From Chloroflexota bacterium (GTDB taxonomy: Bacteria; Chloroflexota; Anaerolineae; DTLA01): a DNA stretch of 64,000 nt. Position 1 is the stretch's first letter, and every line of letters starts with the position of its first letter. The DNA lies in contig JADBJK010000016.1 in assembly GCA_014874485.1 (NCBI GenBank), positions 120,178 to 184,177 on the forward strand. The letters run 5' to 3'. Made by a program: the position numbers and the translations under genes. Below are positions 52,568 through 63,918 of the stretch, piece after piece. Under the pieces are notes generated by a model that saw only the letters and a program-made list of their open reading frames with translations, did not search any database and was not told the DNA's origin.

Positions 52568-52912
52568 TTAGGCCACGGGCGGCGCGAAGATGGCCAGAAT
52601 CTCCACCGGCTCCGCGCCCGTGTTTTCCAGGCGGTGCTCGTGGCCCGCCGGCGCGTAGAAGCAGAACCCGGGGCCGAACGGGACCGCCGTCTCACCCAGG
52701 TAGCACACGCCTGTGCCCTGCAGGATGTAGAACGTCTCGGACGATCCGGCGTGAACGTGGGGCGGAATCTGCTTGCCCACGTCCACGCGCACGCGGCTGA
52801 CGTTGAGCGCGGGGTTGACCGCGCCCGGGACCAGCACCTTCAAGAGCAGACCCTCGTAGCGAGGGTGGGGACCCCAGGGGACATCGTTCTCGTTCACGGC
52901 GTTGGCGGCCAT
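52568..52912 (-). CDS. Cupin domain protein
   Basis: 114 residues: PPHVHAGSSETFYILQGTGVCYLGE (cupin motif 1 with two His and Glu) and GPGFCFYAPAGHEHRLENTG (motif 2 with His). A single-domain metal-binding beta barrel, possibly an isomerase, dioxygenase or sensor; substrate unknown. The ATG at 52912 is chosen because the predicted promoter and operator lie just upstream, where a longer form would start. Confidence 0.84.
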   Translation of the reverse strand: MAANAVNENDVPWGPHPRYEGLLLKVLVPGAVNPALNVSRVRVDVGKQIPPHVHAGSSETFYILQGTGVCYLGETAVPFGPGFCFYAPAGHEHRLENTGAEPVEILAIFAPPVA

Positions 52913-52924
52913 ATGCGGCATCCT

Positions 52925-52940
52925 CCCAATCGCGATTGGG
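52925..52940. promoter_or_regulatory. Perfect 16-bp palindrome, candidate operator
   Basis: cccaatcgcgattggg lies between the cupin promoter -10 and its ribosome-binding site (its GGG is part of the GGGAGG). It could bind a dimeric repressor or fold over the RBS. Confidence 0.5.
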
Positions 52941-52943
52941 CAC

Positions 52944-52972
52944 ATTATAGGACGCGCCGTTGGGCGTGTCAA
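52944..52972 (-). promoter_or_regulatory. Full-consensus sigma70 promoter of the cupin gene
   Basis: Minus strand: TTGACA (52972-52967), 17-bp spacer, TATAAT (52949-52944). Both hexamers are perfect, rare in this window. Confidence 0.8.
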
Positions 52973-53097
52973 TCGGCGTGCGAGGGCGGACTTCAGTCCT
53001 TGTGTGGCAGCCGAAACGCGCAGGACGGCTTTCCACAGCCGCCGAAGGGAGAAGGCAGGTAGGGGAACCTACCCTACGCGCCGCTGAGCGCCGCCCC

Positions 53098-53946
53098 CTA
53101 CGCCTCCGCCACGCGCACCGCGCCCGCTTCCTCCCGCAGGCGGCCCCACGGCACGCGGGGGTCGTGCTCAAAGATGAGCAGCGCGTCGTTCCGCAGCGCC
53201 CACTGGCGAATGGACCGCTTCACGTCCACCGTCTGTAGCGGCTGCACGTCAAAGGCCGTCGTCCACGCCAGGCGCTCCAGGTGCACCGCCCAGGGGGCCA
53301 TGTCGCTCAGGTAGATGGCTGCCTCGCCCGCCGACTCAATCACCACCGACTGGTGGCCGAAGGTGTGGCCCGGCGTCGGCAGGCAGCGGATGCCCTCCAC
53401 GATGTGCTCCTCGCCGCGGATGAGGCGCAACTGCTGGCGCTCCTCCAGCGGCAGCAGGTTCTCGGCCAGGTACACGGCGCGGGTGCGCTCGTTGGGGTGG
53501 GTCGCGTCGTGCCATTCCTGTTCCTGCACCACGTAGGTGGCCTTAGGGAAGGTGGGCACGGGCTTGCCGTCCACCAGCGTCGTGTTGCCGCCGCAGTGGT
53601 CCGGGTGCAGGTGGGTGTTGATGACGATGTGGATGTCCTCGGGGCCGAACCCCAACTCGGCCAGGTTCGCCAGCAGGCGGCTCTCCGGAACCCGGTAGAT
53701 TTCCCGCTCCTTGGGCGACATCTTGGGGCCGAAGCCGGTGTTGACCAGGATGACCTCGTCGCAGGTTTCAATCAGCAGGCAGTTGAGTTCCATGGGGACG
53801 CGGTTCTGCGGGTCGCACTCGGCCACGCGCTGCCAGATGGCCTTGGGGACGACGCCGAAGATGGCCCCGCCGTCCATCCAGCAGATGCCGTCGGAGACCA
53901 GGTGCAGCACCACGTTGCCAAGCCTGCGTGTGCGTTGTTGCGTCAT
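53098..53946 (-). CDS. MBL-fold metallo-hydrolase (lactonase-like)
   Basis: 282 residues. Metal-binding motif INTHLHPDHCGG, with WHDATHPNERTRAVY, TPGHTFGHQSV and YLSDMAPW. The longer loop after DHCGG resembles N-acyl homoserine lactonase-like members of the MBL superfamily, but substrate is open. The start at 53946 follows GGGAG. It lies downstream of the gamma subunit of the oxidoreductase on the same strand, separated by a repeat, and probably has its own control. Confidence 0.85.
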   Translation of the reverse strand: MTQQRTRRLGNVVLHLVSDGICWMDGGAIFGVVPKAIWQRVAECDPQNRVPMELNCLLIETCDEVILVNTGFGPKMSPKEREIYRVPESRLLANLAELGFGPEDIHIVINTHLHPDHCGGNTTLVDGKPVPTFPKATYVVQEQEWHDATHPNERTRAVYLAENLLPLEERQQLRLIRGEEHIVEGIRCLPTPGHTFGHQSVVIESAGEAAIYLSDMAPWAVHLERLAWTTAFDVQPLQTVDVKRSIRQWALRNDALLIFEHDPRVPWGRLREEAGAVRVAEA

Positions 53947-54019
53947 GCTTCGCTCCCGATGCGTGTGAATTGGCGGGCGCTCCCTGTACGAGCGGCGCCG
54001 GGCGACGCACCTGCACACT

Positions 54020-54087
54020 ACCGCAGAGAACGCGGAGAGCGCAGAGAAAACAGGAGAAGACTCGGCGTTCTCTGCGTCCTCTGCGGT
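54020..54087. repeat. Dispersed inverted repeat (accgcagag / ctctgcggt)
   Basis: 68 bp with 9-bp perfect ends accgcagag/ctctgcggt and an inner aacgc/gcgtt pairing. Same family as 2542-2609. Confidence 0.65.
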
Positions 54088-54135
54088 GCAAGAACGAGGT
54101 GCAACGCCCCTAACAACCGCCGACAAACCTCGCGA

Positions 54136-54681
54136 TCAGCGCCCCTCGGCCACGTACTGCATCCCCCGCTCCAGCGCCCGCTTGTTCGGCTCAATGATGT
54201 GCTTGCGGTGAGCGGGGATTTCCTCCTCCATGGCCCGCTTGACCGAGTCCGGCGAGACGATGGGCTTGGTCGCCAGGAGCGCGCCCAGCAGCACCACGTT
54301 GGCCATGCGCACGTTGCCCAGTTCGTAGGCCAGGTCGTTCGCCGGCACGCGCACCACCGTGATGTCGCTCCGTTGTGCGGGCCGCCGCACCAGCGATGTG
54401 TTGACTACCAGGATGCCGCCCCGAGCCACCAGCGGCTCGTACTTGTCCATGGACGCGGGGTTCAGCACGATGGCGATGGTCGGGTTGCGCACGATGGGCG
54501 ACCCGATAGGCTCATCCGACAGGATCACGGTGCAGTGGGCGGTGCCGCCGCGCATCTCCGGCCCGTAGGATGGAATCCAACTGACCTGCCGCCCCTCGTA
54601 CAGGCCCGCGTAGGTGAGGAGTTGCCCGGCGAACAGCGCGCCCTGCCCGCCGAATCCGGATATGATCACTTCTTCGTGCAT
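54136..54681 (-). CDS. 2-oxoacid:acceptor oxidoreductase, gamma subunit
   Basis: 181 residues: IISGFGGQGALFAGQLLTYAG, SWIPSYGPEMRGGTAHCTVILSD and NPTIAIVLNPASMDKYEPLV mark the gamma subunit of the KOR/VOR class. It completes the four-subunit enzyme whose delta, alpha and beta genes lie just upstream. It is the last gene of the operon. RBS AGGAGA. Confidence 0.92.
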   Translation of the reverse strand: MHEEVIISGFGGQGALFAGQLLTYAGLYEGRQVSWIPSYGPEMRGGTAHCTVILSDEPIGSPIVRNPTIAIVLNPASMDKYEPLVARGGILVVNTSLVRRPAQRSDITVVRVPANDLAYELGNVRMANVVLLGALLATKPIVSPDSVKRAMEEEIPAHRKHIIEPNKRALERGMQYVAEGR

Positions 54682-54697
54682 GGGATTCTCCTCTCGC

Positions 54698-55480
54698 CTA
54701 TTTCTTCGCCATCAGTTCTTTGACGCTGTCCTTCACCTTGTAGTCGCCCAGCGGGTAATAGGCCAGCATGTTCTCCTGGAGCCACTTCAGCGACTCCAGC
54801 GGGGTCATGCCCCAGTTGGTGGGGCAGTTGGAGACCACCTCCACCAGCGAGTAGCCCAGCCCCGCCATCTGCACCTGGAACGCCGTCTTGATGGCGGCCT
54901 TCAGTTTGCGGATTTCGCTGGGGTTGTAGGCCGACCGCCGCACGATGTACGCCGAACCCTCCAGCGTGGACACCAGTTCGCACACGCGGATGGGGAACCC
55001 GGCGAGTTTCGTGTCGCGGCCCGTGGGCGTGGATGTCGTTACCTGGCCGGGGAGCGTGGTGGGGGCCATCTGCCCGCCGGTCATCCCGTAGATGGCGTTG
55101 TTGATGAAGATGGTGGTGATGTTCTCGCCCCGCGTGGCGGCGTGAATCAACTCGTTGGTGCCGATGGCCGCCAGGTCGCCGTCGCCCTGGTACGTGAAGA
55201 CGACCAGTTCCGGGTGCACGCGCTTCATCCCCGTCGCCATGGCCAGCGCGCGCCCGTGGGCGGCCTCCGCGAAATCCGTCGCGATGTAGTTGTATGCCAG
55301 CACCGAGCAGCCCACCGGTGCGATGCCCACCGTGATCTCCTGGATGCCCAGGTCGTCAATGACCTCGGCGATGACACGATGGACGACGCCGTGCAAACAG
55401 CCGGGGCAGTAGTGGGTTACCACGTCGCACAGGGCCTTGGGCCGCTGGAACACGATCTTCTCTTCCTTTGCCTCTGACAT
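54698..55480 (-). CDS. 2-oxoacid:acceptor oxidoreductase, beta subunit (TPP-binding)
   Basis: 260 residues: HYCPGCLHGVVHRVIAEVI with cluster cysteines, TPP motif TYQGDGDLAAIGTNELIHAA...INNAIYGMTGGQ. The chain is typical of VorA/KorB-type beta subunits. It holds TPP and a [4Fe-4S] cluster and decarboxylates the 2-oxoacid. AAGGAGGAG precedes the ATG. Confidence 0.92.
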   Translation of the reverse strand: MSEAKEEKIVFQRPKALCDVVTHYCPGCLHGVVHRVIAEVIDDLGIQEITVGIAPVGCSVLAYNYIATDFAEAAHGRALAMATGMKRVHPELVVFTYQGDGDLAAIGTNELIHAATRGENITTIFINNAIYGMTGGQMAPTTLPGQVTTSTPTGRDTKLAGFPIRVCELVSTLEGSAYIVRRSAYNPSEIRKLKAAIKTAFQVQMAGLGYSLVEVVSNCPTNWGMTPLESLKWLQENMLAYYPLGDYKVKDSVKELMAKK

Positions 55481-55495
55481 GTCGTCTCCTCCTTC

Positions 55496-56551
55496 CTACG
55501 CCTCGGCCAGGGCCTTCTTCATGGCGTCCACGACGTCCTCGGGCATGGGCACGACGCCGCCCATCTTGCCGAAGAAGTGGATGGGCCGCTTGTCCATGAC
55601 CGCCAGCCGCACGTCCTCCAGCATCTGGCCCGCGCTCAACTCCACCACCAGCAGGCGCTTCGCCTTCTCCGCGGCCTTGCGGAGCGTATCGTAGGGATAC
55701 GGGTTCACGGTGATGGGGCGGAACAGGCCCGCCTTCAGCCCATCCCGCCGGGCCTTGGCGATGGCCGTCTTGACAATGCGCGCCGCCGTCCCGTAGGCCA
55801 CCACCAGCAGGTCGGCGTCGTCGGTCATGTACTCCTCGTGCCGCTGCTCGTTCTCGCGGATGCGCTTGTAGGTCTCCTGCAGGCGCAGGTTGACCTTCTC
55901 CAGCGTCGGCGGGTCCAGTTGCAGCGAGGTGATGATGTTACGGGGTCTGCCTTTGGCGCCGGTCAGCGCCCAGGGGCGTTCGGGTCGCTGCGGCGGCTTC
56001 AGTTCGGGCAGTTCCACAGGCTCCATCATCTGGCCGATCATCCCGTCGGCGATGACGTACACGGGCTGGCGGTACTTGTCGGCCAGGTCAAAGGCCAGGA
56101 TGACCAGGTCCACCGTCTCCTGCACGGTGGACGGGGCGAGGACGATGGGGCTGTAGTCGCCATGCCCGCCGCCCTTGGTCATCTGGAAGTAGTCCCCCTG
56201 CGCCGGCTGGATGTTGCCCAGGCCAGGCCCGCCCCGCATGATGTTGACCACCACGGCGGGGACCTCCGAGCAGGCAATGTACGAAAGCCCCTCCTGCATG
56301 AGGCTGAACCCAGGGCTGGATGTGGTGGTCATGGCGCGCGCGCCCGTGCAGGCTGCCCCGTACAGCATGTTGACCGCGCCGAGTTCGCTCTCGGCCTGGA
56401 CGAAGGCGCGGCCCAGCGCGGGCATCCGCGCCGACATGTATTCCAACACCTCCGTTTGCGGGGTGATGGGGTAGCCAAAATAGGCTTCGCAGCCCGCTCG
56501 GATGGCGGCTTCGGCGATGGCCTCGTTGCCTTTCATCAGCACTTTCGCCAT
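55496..56551 (-). CDS. 2-oxoacid:acceptor oxidoreductase, alpha subunit
   Basis: 351 residues: [70 protein letters not shown] and [31 protein letters not shown]. This is the VorB/KorA alpha subunit without fused gamma. Substrate may be branched-chain 2-oxoacids or 2-oxoglutarate; the linked phosphate butyryltransferases favour branched-chain acids. Confidence 0.92.
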   Translation of the reverse strand: MAKVLMKGNEAIAEAAIRAGCEAYFGYPITPQTEVLEYMSARMPALGRAFVQAESELGAVNMLYGAACTGARAMTTTSSPGFSLMQEGLSYIACSEVPAVVVNIMRGGPGLGNIQPAQGDYFQMTKGGGHGDYSPIVLAPSTVQETVDLVILAFDLADKYRQPVYVIADGMIGQMMEPVELPELKPPQRPERPWALTGAKGRPRNIITSLQLDPPTLEKVNLRLQETYKRIRENEQRHEEYMTDDADLLVVAYGTAARIVKTAIAKARRDGLKAGLFRPITVNPYPYDTLRKAAEKAKRLLVVELSAGQMLEDVRLAVMDKRPIHFFGKMGGVVPMPEDVVDAMKKALAEA

Positions 56552-56569
56552 GATGACCTCCTTTGTCGT

Positions 56570-56779
56570 CTAGCGGTACACGGTGATGGCTACGTCGGGG
56601 CACATGTTGGCACAGAAGGCGCAGCCGATGCACTTCTTCTCGGGATCCACAAACTTGGACGGACGATACCCCTTGGAGTTGAACTCGTCGGACATCTGGA
56701 CGAGGTCGCCCTTGGGGCACACCTGGGTGCAGAGGCCGCACCCCTTGCATCGCTCCACGTCAATCACAATCCGCGGCAT
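56570..56779 (-). CDS. 2-oxoacid:acceptor oxidoreductase, delta (ferredoxin-type) subunit
   Basis: 69 residues with two [4Fe-4S] motifs: CKGCGLCTQVCPKG and CIGCAFCANMCPDV. It transfers electrons from the catalytic subunits to ferredoxin. The gene order delta-alpha-beta-gamma is that of VorDABC/KorDABC operons. It starts 21 bp after the phosphate butyryltransferase gene. Confidence 0.93.
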   Translation of the reverse strand: MPRIVIDVERCKGCGLCTQVCPKGDLVQMSDEFNSKGYRPSKFVDPEKKCIGCAFCANMCPDVAITVYR

Positions 56780-56800
56780 GTTTGACCTCCCACTGACAGG

Positions 56801-57712
56801 TTATTTGGGCGGCGTAGCGAGATACACGCCCAGGGCAATGGACATCAGTTTCGTCTCGGGCGGGTCGGCCCGCGACGGCATGATGAGCGGGCTGCGGCTG
56901 CCCACCACCACGCCCGCCATCTTGCCCTTGGCGAAGTAGGTGATGGCCTTCGCCAGGATGTTCCCCGCGTCCACGTCGGGGACGATGAGGATGTCGGCAT
57001 AGCCTGCGACGTCGCTCTGGATGCCCTTGACTTTCGCCGCGTGGGGCGAGATGGCGTTGTCCAGCGCCAGCGGGCCGTCCACGATGCCCCCCTTGATCTG
57101 CCCACGCTGCGCCATCTTGGACAGGTTGCTGGCGTCCATGCTCACGGGAATCTTGGGGTTCACCATCTCGGTGGCGGCGAGCACGGCTACCTTCGGCTTC
57201 TCAATCCCCAGGGCGTGGGCCACGTCAATGGCGTTCTGGACGATGGACACCTTCTGCTCCAGAGTCGGCGAGACCACAACGCCCACGTCGCTGATGAGGA
57301 GCAGGCGGTCCAACCCAGGGACTTCAAAGATGCTGACGTCGGTGAACAGTTTGCCCGTGCGCAGTTCCATCTCTGGCTCCAGTGCCACGCGCACCAGATG
57401 GCCAGGCTGGGCGCGCCCGTTCATGGCCATGTCCGCCAGGCCGTCCTTGATGGATGCCACCGCCGCCCGCACCGACTCCTTGTGGTTGGGCACGTGCACC
57501 AGCGACAGGCCTGACAGGTCCACGCCCGCGGCTTCCGCCGTCTGTCGGATGGCGGGCTCGTCGCCGAACAGGATGGCCGTGGCGAGGTCCAGGTCGCGGG
57601 CCTTGGCCACCGCGGCCAGCGTGTTGGCCTCATCGGCTGCCGCCACTGCGACGCGGGCGGGCCCTCTCGCAATCGCGGCTTCCAGCAACTGTGCGAAACT
57701 ACGGATTTGCAT
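56801..57712 (-). CDS. Phosphate butyryltransferase-like enzyme (copy nearest the oxidoreductase)
   Basis: 303 residues: IRSFAQLLEAAIARGPARVAVAAADE, DMAMNGRAQPGHLVRVAL, VSIFEVPGLDRLLLISDVGVVVSPTLEQKVSIVQNAI, ILIVPDVDAGNILAKAITYFAKGKMAGVVVGSRSPLIMPSRAD. These are blocks of the phosphate acetyl/butyryltransferase family. It would convert acyl-CoA from the oxidoreductase to acyl phosphate. No butyrate kinase gene is seen in the window. Confidence 0.9.
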   Translation of the reverse strand: MQIRSFAQLLEAAIARGPARVAVAAADEANTLAAVAKARDLDLATAILFGDEPAIRQTAEAAGVDLSGLSLVHVPNHKESVRAAVASIKDGLADMAMNGRAQPGHLVRVALEPEMELRTGKLFTDVSIFEVPGLDRLLLISDVGVVVSPTLEQKVSIVQNAIDVAHALGIEKPKVAVLAATEMVNPKIPVSMDASNLSKMAQRGQIKGGIVDGPLALDNAISPHAAKVKGIQSDVAGYADILIVPDVDAGNILAKAITYFAKGKMAGVVVGSRSPLIMPSRADPPETKLMSIALGVYLATPPK

Positions 57713-57792
57713 CGGTCAACCTCCGTGTGCTATGCGGTTCTCTACACGAAACAGGCTTCTACTGCTTCACCGTATCAATTCTTGACCGTAAA

Positions 57793-57863
57793 TCATTGCG
57801 CGGAGCACAGCGACGGAAGCAATCGTCGGAGCGTGAGATTGCTTCGCTTCGCTCGCAATGACA
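57793..57863. repeat. Palindromic repeat element, short form
   Basis: tcattgcgcgg ... ctcgcaatgaca, the short form as at 34008-34080, in the 352-bp gap between the Ptb-like gene and the P-loop gene. Confidence 0.7.
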
Positions 57864-57922
57864 GCGGGCCATTTTCTCTATGGTCAGGTACTCCGACTCT
57901 GCCACAGGCCTTCTTGACGGTG

Positions 57923-58052
57923 TGTCATTGCGAGGGTGCGCAGCACCCGTAGGGACAATTCATGAATTGTCCCTACTGAGGCGCGGAGCGCCGAAGAATC
58001 TCGCCAACCGAGATGCTTCGCTCCGCGGATGCTTCGCTTCGCTCGCAATGAC
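57923..58052. repeat. Palindromic repeat element, composite form
   Basis: TGTCATTGCGAG ... CTCGCAATGACA bounding the perfect attcatgaat-core palindrome. Modules as in 4943-5128 but without the gtgcgacgcacct hairpin. Confidence 0.75.
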
Positions 58053-58064
58053 AGTGGTCAAGTC

Positions 58065-58781
58065 CTACCTCGTCCAGCGCAAGTCAAAGAACCGCCGAAT
58101 CTCCAGAATCGGCACATCGCGCACCTCGCGGCGCACCGAATCGGCCAGGCTCGCCTCAACGCCCAGCATGGCGACGGGCAGGCCCACCGCGCGCGACGCA
58201 GCCACCACCTGCCGATGCCCCGCCAGCACCAATTCGGCGTGCGTCTCGTCCATCATGTTGGGGTTGCTCACCAGCGCCGAGACCGTGAGGCGCGACGTCC
58301 GCTCCACCTCCCGAATGGCAGACCGGATTCCCTCCGCCGTGTCGGTGAACGGGCGATAGGGATTGACGACGAAGTACACGACATGATCCTGCTGCTGGAT
58401 GTGCGGGCTGTACTGGCCGAGGGCGCGCGCGCCCTGTGGGTCGCCGCCCACATCCAGCACGACCAGGACTCCGCGCTGCTCAATGGCACCCAGAATCTCC
58501 GGCGAGATGGCCGGCAGGTCCAGGTATCGCCCCACCTCGGCAGGCGACACGACCGCGACGCCCATCGGGCGCAGAATCTCGCCCAACTCGCGGGTGCGAA
58601 AGTACGGGGTTACGATGTCCAGGTCCACCAACGTGGGGTGCGAGTTGAAGGAAGGCGGCGTCTGTGTCCACCCCGTGGCCGTTGGATACTGCCCGCGGGC
58701 GAGTTGGACCGCGAAATTGGCGGCGCACTCGGTCTTGCCGCTGCCGAATCGGCCGGCAAAAATGAACAGGCGCGGAAGCAT
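58065..58781 (-). CDS. P-loop ATP-binding protein of unknown function
   Basis: 238 residues. Walker A GRFGSGKTECAANFAVQLA (10-28), then VDLDIVTPYFRTRELGEIL, a Walker B-like VLVVLDVGGDPQGARALGQY, and VVYFVVNPYRPFTDTAEGI. It resembles MinD/ParA-type or nucleotide-binding chaperone ATPases. Proteins like it occur beside phosphate butyryltransferase/2-oxoacid oxidoreductase genes, but I do not know a function. It lies between the two Ptb paralogues, 15 bp after the second. Confidence 0.75.
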   Translation of the reverse strand: MLPRLFIFAGRFGSGKTECAANFAVQLARGQYPTATGWTQTPPSFNSHPTLVDLDIVTPYFRTRELGEILRPMGVAVVSPAEVGRYLDLPAISPEILGAIEQRGVLVVLDVGGDPQGARALGQYSPHIQQQDHVVYFVVNPYRPFTDTAEGIRSAIREVERTSRLTVSALVSNPNMMDETHAELVLAGHRQVVAASRAVGLPVAMLGVEASLADSVRREVRDVPILEIRRFFDLRWTR

Positions 58782-58796
58782 TCCGTCTCCTTTCGG

Positions 58797-59699
58797 TCAG
58801 TCCGCAAGGAGCACGCCCAGCGCCATTGAGACCAGTTTGGTTTCGTGGGCATCGGAGCGGGACGCGACGATCATCGGGCTTCGCGCGCCCACAACCACCC
58901 CTGCCATCTTGCCGTTGGCGAAGTAGGTGATCGCCTTGGCGAGCACGTTGCCCGCCTCAATGTCGGGCGGGATGAGGATGTCGGCATGGCCCGCCACCGC
59001 GCTCTGGATGCCCTTGACGGCGACGGATTCGGGGGAGATGGCGTTGTCCAGGGCCAGCGGGCCGTCCACCAGGCCGCCGGTGATCTGGCCGCGGTCGGCC
59101 ATCTTGGCCAGGTTGGCCGCGTCCAGCGTGGCGGGAATCTTGGGGTTCACCATCTCGGTGGCGGCGAGGATGGCGACTTTCGGCTGTTCCACGCCCAGCG
59201 CGCGCGCCACCTCAATGGCGTTGCGCACGATCTCCACCTTCTGCTCCATGTCGGGCGCGACGACCACGCCCGCGTCGCTGACGAAGATGAGTCGGTCCAT
59301 GCCGGGAATCTCAAAGGCGCCGACATGGGTCAGCAGGTTGCCCCGCCGCAGGCCGTACTCCTTGTTGAGGGCAGCGCGGAGAAAGTCGCCGGTCTCCACC
59401 TTGCCCTTCATGGCGATCTGGGCGTGGCCCTCGCTGACCAGTTGCATGACCTTGTTGGCGCATGTTTTCGGGTCGGATTCGTGGATGATCATCATGCGCT
59501 GGAGGTCAATGCCCTCTTCGGCGGCGATGCGCTCAATGGTGGGGCGGTCGCCGACGAGGATACACTCGGCCAGGCCGAGTTTTTCGGCATCGGCAGCCGC
59601 CAGGAGCACCTCGCGCTCATGGGCAGCCGCGATGGCCACGACTTTGGGGCCGCGCTTACGCGCCTCCTCCATCAACTGTGCGAAGTTCCGAATCTGCAT
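58797..59699 (-). CDS. Phosphate butyryltransferase-like enzyme (second paralogue)
   Basis: 300 residues: MQIRNFAQLMEEARKRGPKVVAIAAAHE, HAQIAMKGKVETGDFLRAALNKEYGLRRGNLLTHVGAFEIPGMDRLIFVSDAGVVVAPDMEQKVEI. MKGxxxT and the LTHV motifs match active family members better than the other copy, which has MNGRAQP at the same place. The start at 59699 follows GGAGG. Likely converts butyryl- or branched acyl-CoA and phosphate to acyl phosphate. Confidence 0.92.
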   Translation of the reverse strand: MQIRNFAQLMEEARKRGPKVVAIAAAHEREVLLAAADAEKLGLAECILVGDRPTIERIAAEEGIDLQRMMIIHESDPKTCANKVMQLVSEGHAQIAMKGKVETGDFLRAALNKEYGLRRGNLLTHVGAFEIPGMDRLIFVSDAGVVVAPDMEQKVEIVRNAIEVARALGVEQPKVAILAATEMVNPKIPATLDAANLAKMADRGQITGGLVDGPLALDNAISPESVAVKGIQSAVAGHADILIPPDIEAGNVLAKAITYFANGKMAGVVVGARSPMIVASRSDAHETKLVSMALGVLLAD

Positions 59700-59740
59700 A
59701 CCCCATCCTCCATTGGATTGAGCTGGCCGCAGCGCCATTG

Positions 59741-62656
<2,916 letters not shown>

Positions 62657-62983
62657 AACGCTCCAATGGTAAATCCCGCGGATTCGGTACGATGCCATTA
62701 TACCACAATTGCAACGGGGGGCGAAAGAAAGCGTTGCCGCGATTCGGCTGCGACCCTTGCAGGCTGCTGTCGTTACCAGGACACAGAGCGCACAGATGCA
62801 ATCCCGAACGGGAGAGGGACCACGAATCTCCGCGAATCAACCCGAAGGAAATCGCCTATTCGTGCGCATTCGCGTCCGTTCGCGGCTACCGCCCGAGATT
62901 GCCTTGCTTCGCCCGCAACAGCATGACCAGAGGCCAGAAAGCGTTGCCGCACGCGGCCATTGACGCAGGGATGCCCCTGCCAT
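62657..62983. other. 327-bp intergenic region
   Basis: Holds the secA promoter, a diverged member of the 25884-25990 repeat family (tccgcgaatcaa ... attcgcgtccgttcgcggct, about 62820-62900), and a duplicated aaagcgttgccgc (near 62728 and 62938). No gene is seen. Confidence 0.6.
62697..62705 (-). promoter_or_regulatory. secA: Extended -10 promoter of secA
   Basis: Minus strand reads TGGTATAAT with no clear -35, about 40 bp before the start codon; same type as the lgt promoter. Confidence 0.6.
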
Positions 62984-63763
62984 CTACTTCTTCATCAACA
63001 GCGGCAGATAGATGAACAGGTCGCGGGCGGAGCACTGACCAATCACGATGTCGGCCACGGAAGTGCTGCCTGATCCTGGAAAGAATCGGTTGCCGCCGTT
63101 ACTCCCGTTTGCCTCTGCGTCAAGATATTCCAACCGGAACCCAACAGTGTCGGTCGGGTGGAGGCAGAAGTCCAGGGAGTCGCCGCTGCAAAGGGGGTGC
63201 CGCAACTCAAAATGGTTCAGGTCGCCTACCCTGCGGGCGGCTCCTATGCCGTCCAAGGTGCCGCCGCCCAGCACGTCCGATTGGGCAGCGGCGGGTAAGG
63301 CGTACAAGTACCAATCGCCGAACTGGGGGAAGCCCGCGCTGATGTTGAGGACATCGTCTCCCAGCGCGAACAGGGAGCCGCTGTGGTCATTGTCAAAGTC
63401 AATGCGGAAGGCGTCCCCTAGCGGGAGAAATTGCCCCTGAGAGGTGAACTCATCGTCGTTGATGGTGATACCCAGGTACAGGTAATAGCCGCTGTTCATC
63501 ACATACAGCGTGGCGGTAAGCGGGGCTGCGCCGACTGGGCTGTGCATCACGAACGTCTGCGAGGAGGCGCTGCTCCATTCGTCAGGATTGACCACGCCGT
63601 CAATTGTGGCGGCACCGCAGGCGGGACCGAATACGGGGCCGGAATGGGCGGATACGGGGATGGGTGGGGATTTCGGGCTTGAAACAACCATGAGGGCTGC
63701 GGAGGCGAGGACAATCGCGATGAGCGCCCAGACCGACGTGCTACTCCTGGTCGGACTGTCCAT
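62984..63763 (-). CDS. Secreted CBM9-like (DOMON-type) domain protein
   Basis: 259 residues. N-terminal membrane/signal segment (VWALIAIVLASAALMVVSS, about 11-29), then ACGAATIDGVVNPDEWSSASSQTF, the typical opening of CBM9-type domains that bind sugars on secreted proteins, and YYLYLGITINDDEFTSQG, AFRIDFDNDHSGSL. Ends LFIYLPLLMKK, the hydrophobic tail motif seen in the cohesin proteins. Alone it would be a surface binding protein. AGGAGGA precedes the ATG. Confidence 0.75.
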   Translation of the reverse strand: MDSPTRSSTSVWALIAIVLASAALMVVSSPKSPPIPVSAHSGPVFGPACGAATIDGVVNPDEWSSASSQTFVMHSPVGAAPLTATLYVMNSGYYLYLGITINDDEFTSQGQFLPLGDAFRIDFDNDHSGSLFALGDDVLNISAGFPQFGDWYLYALPAAAQSDVLGGGTLDGIGAARRVGDLNHFELRHPLCSGDSLDFCLHPTDTVGFRLEYLDAEANGSNGGNRFFPGSGSTSVADIVIGQCSARDLFIYLPLLMKK

Positions 63764-63833
63764 AATCTTATCCTCCTATGAACGATATACCTTCAGATTG
63801 GTCGGCCGCACCTCTTGCTCCAACGTAGGCTAG

Positions 63834-63881
63834 GGGACCGTGGCTTTCACCGGCAGCGCCTGTGCCGCCGCGGTCCCTTTT
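63834..63881. terminator. Hairpin in the leader of the CBM9-like gene
   Basis: 7-bp outer stem gggaccg/cggtccc with further inner pairing (ggca/tgcc), followed on the plus strand by TTTT. On the minus strand it lies near the 5' end of the leader. Confidence 0.5.
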
Positions 63882-63888
63882 CACTTGC

Positions 63889-63918
63889 ATTGTACCACGC
63901 CTTTGTTCTCGGCGTCAA
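63889..63918 (-). promoter_or_regulatory. Promoter of the CBM9-like gene
   Basis: Minus strand: -35 TTGACG (63918-63913), 18-bp spacer, extended -10 TGGTACAAT (63894-63889 for the hexamer). It implies a leader of about 120 nt. 63919-64000 shows nothing assignable. Confidence 0.65.
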
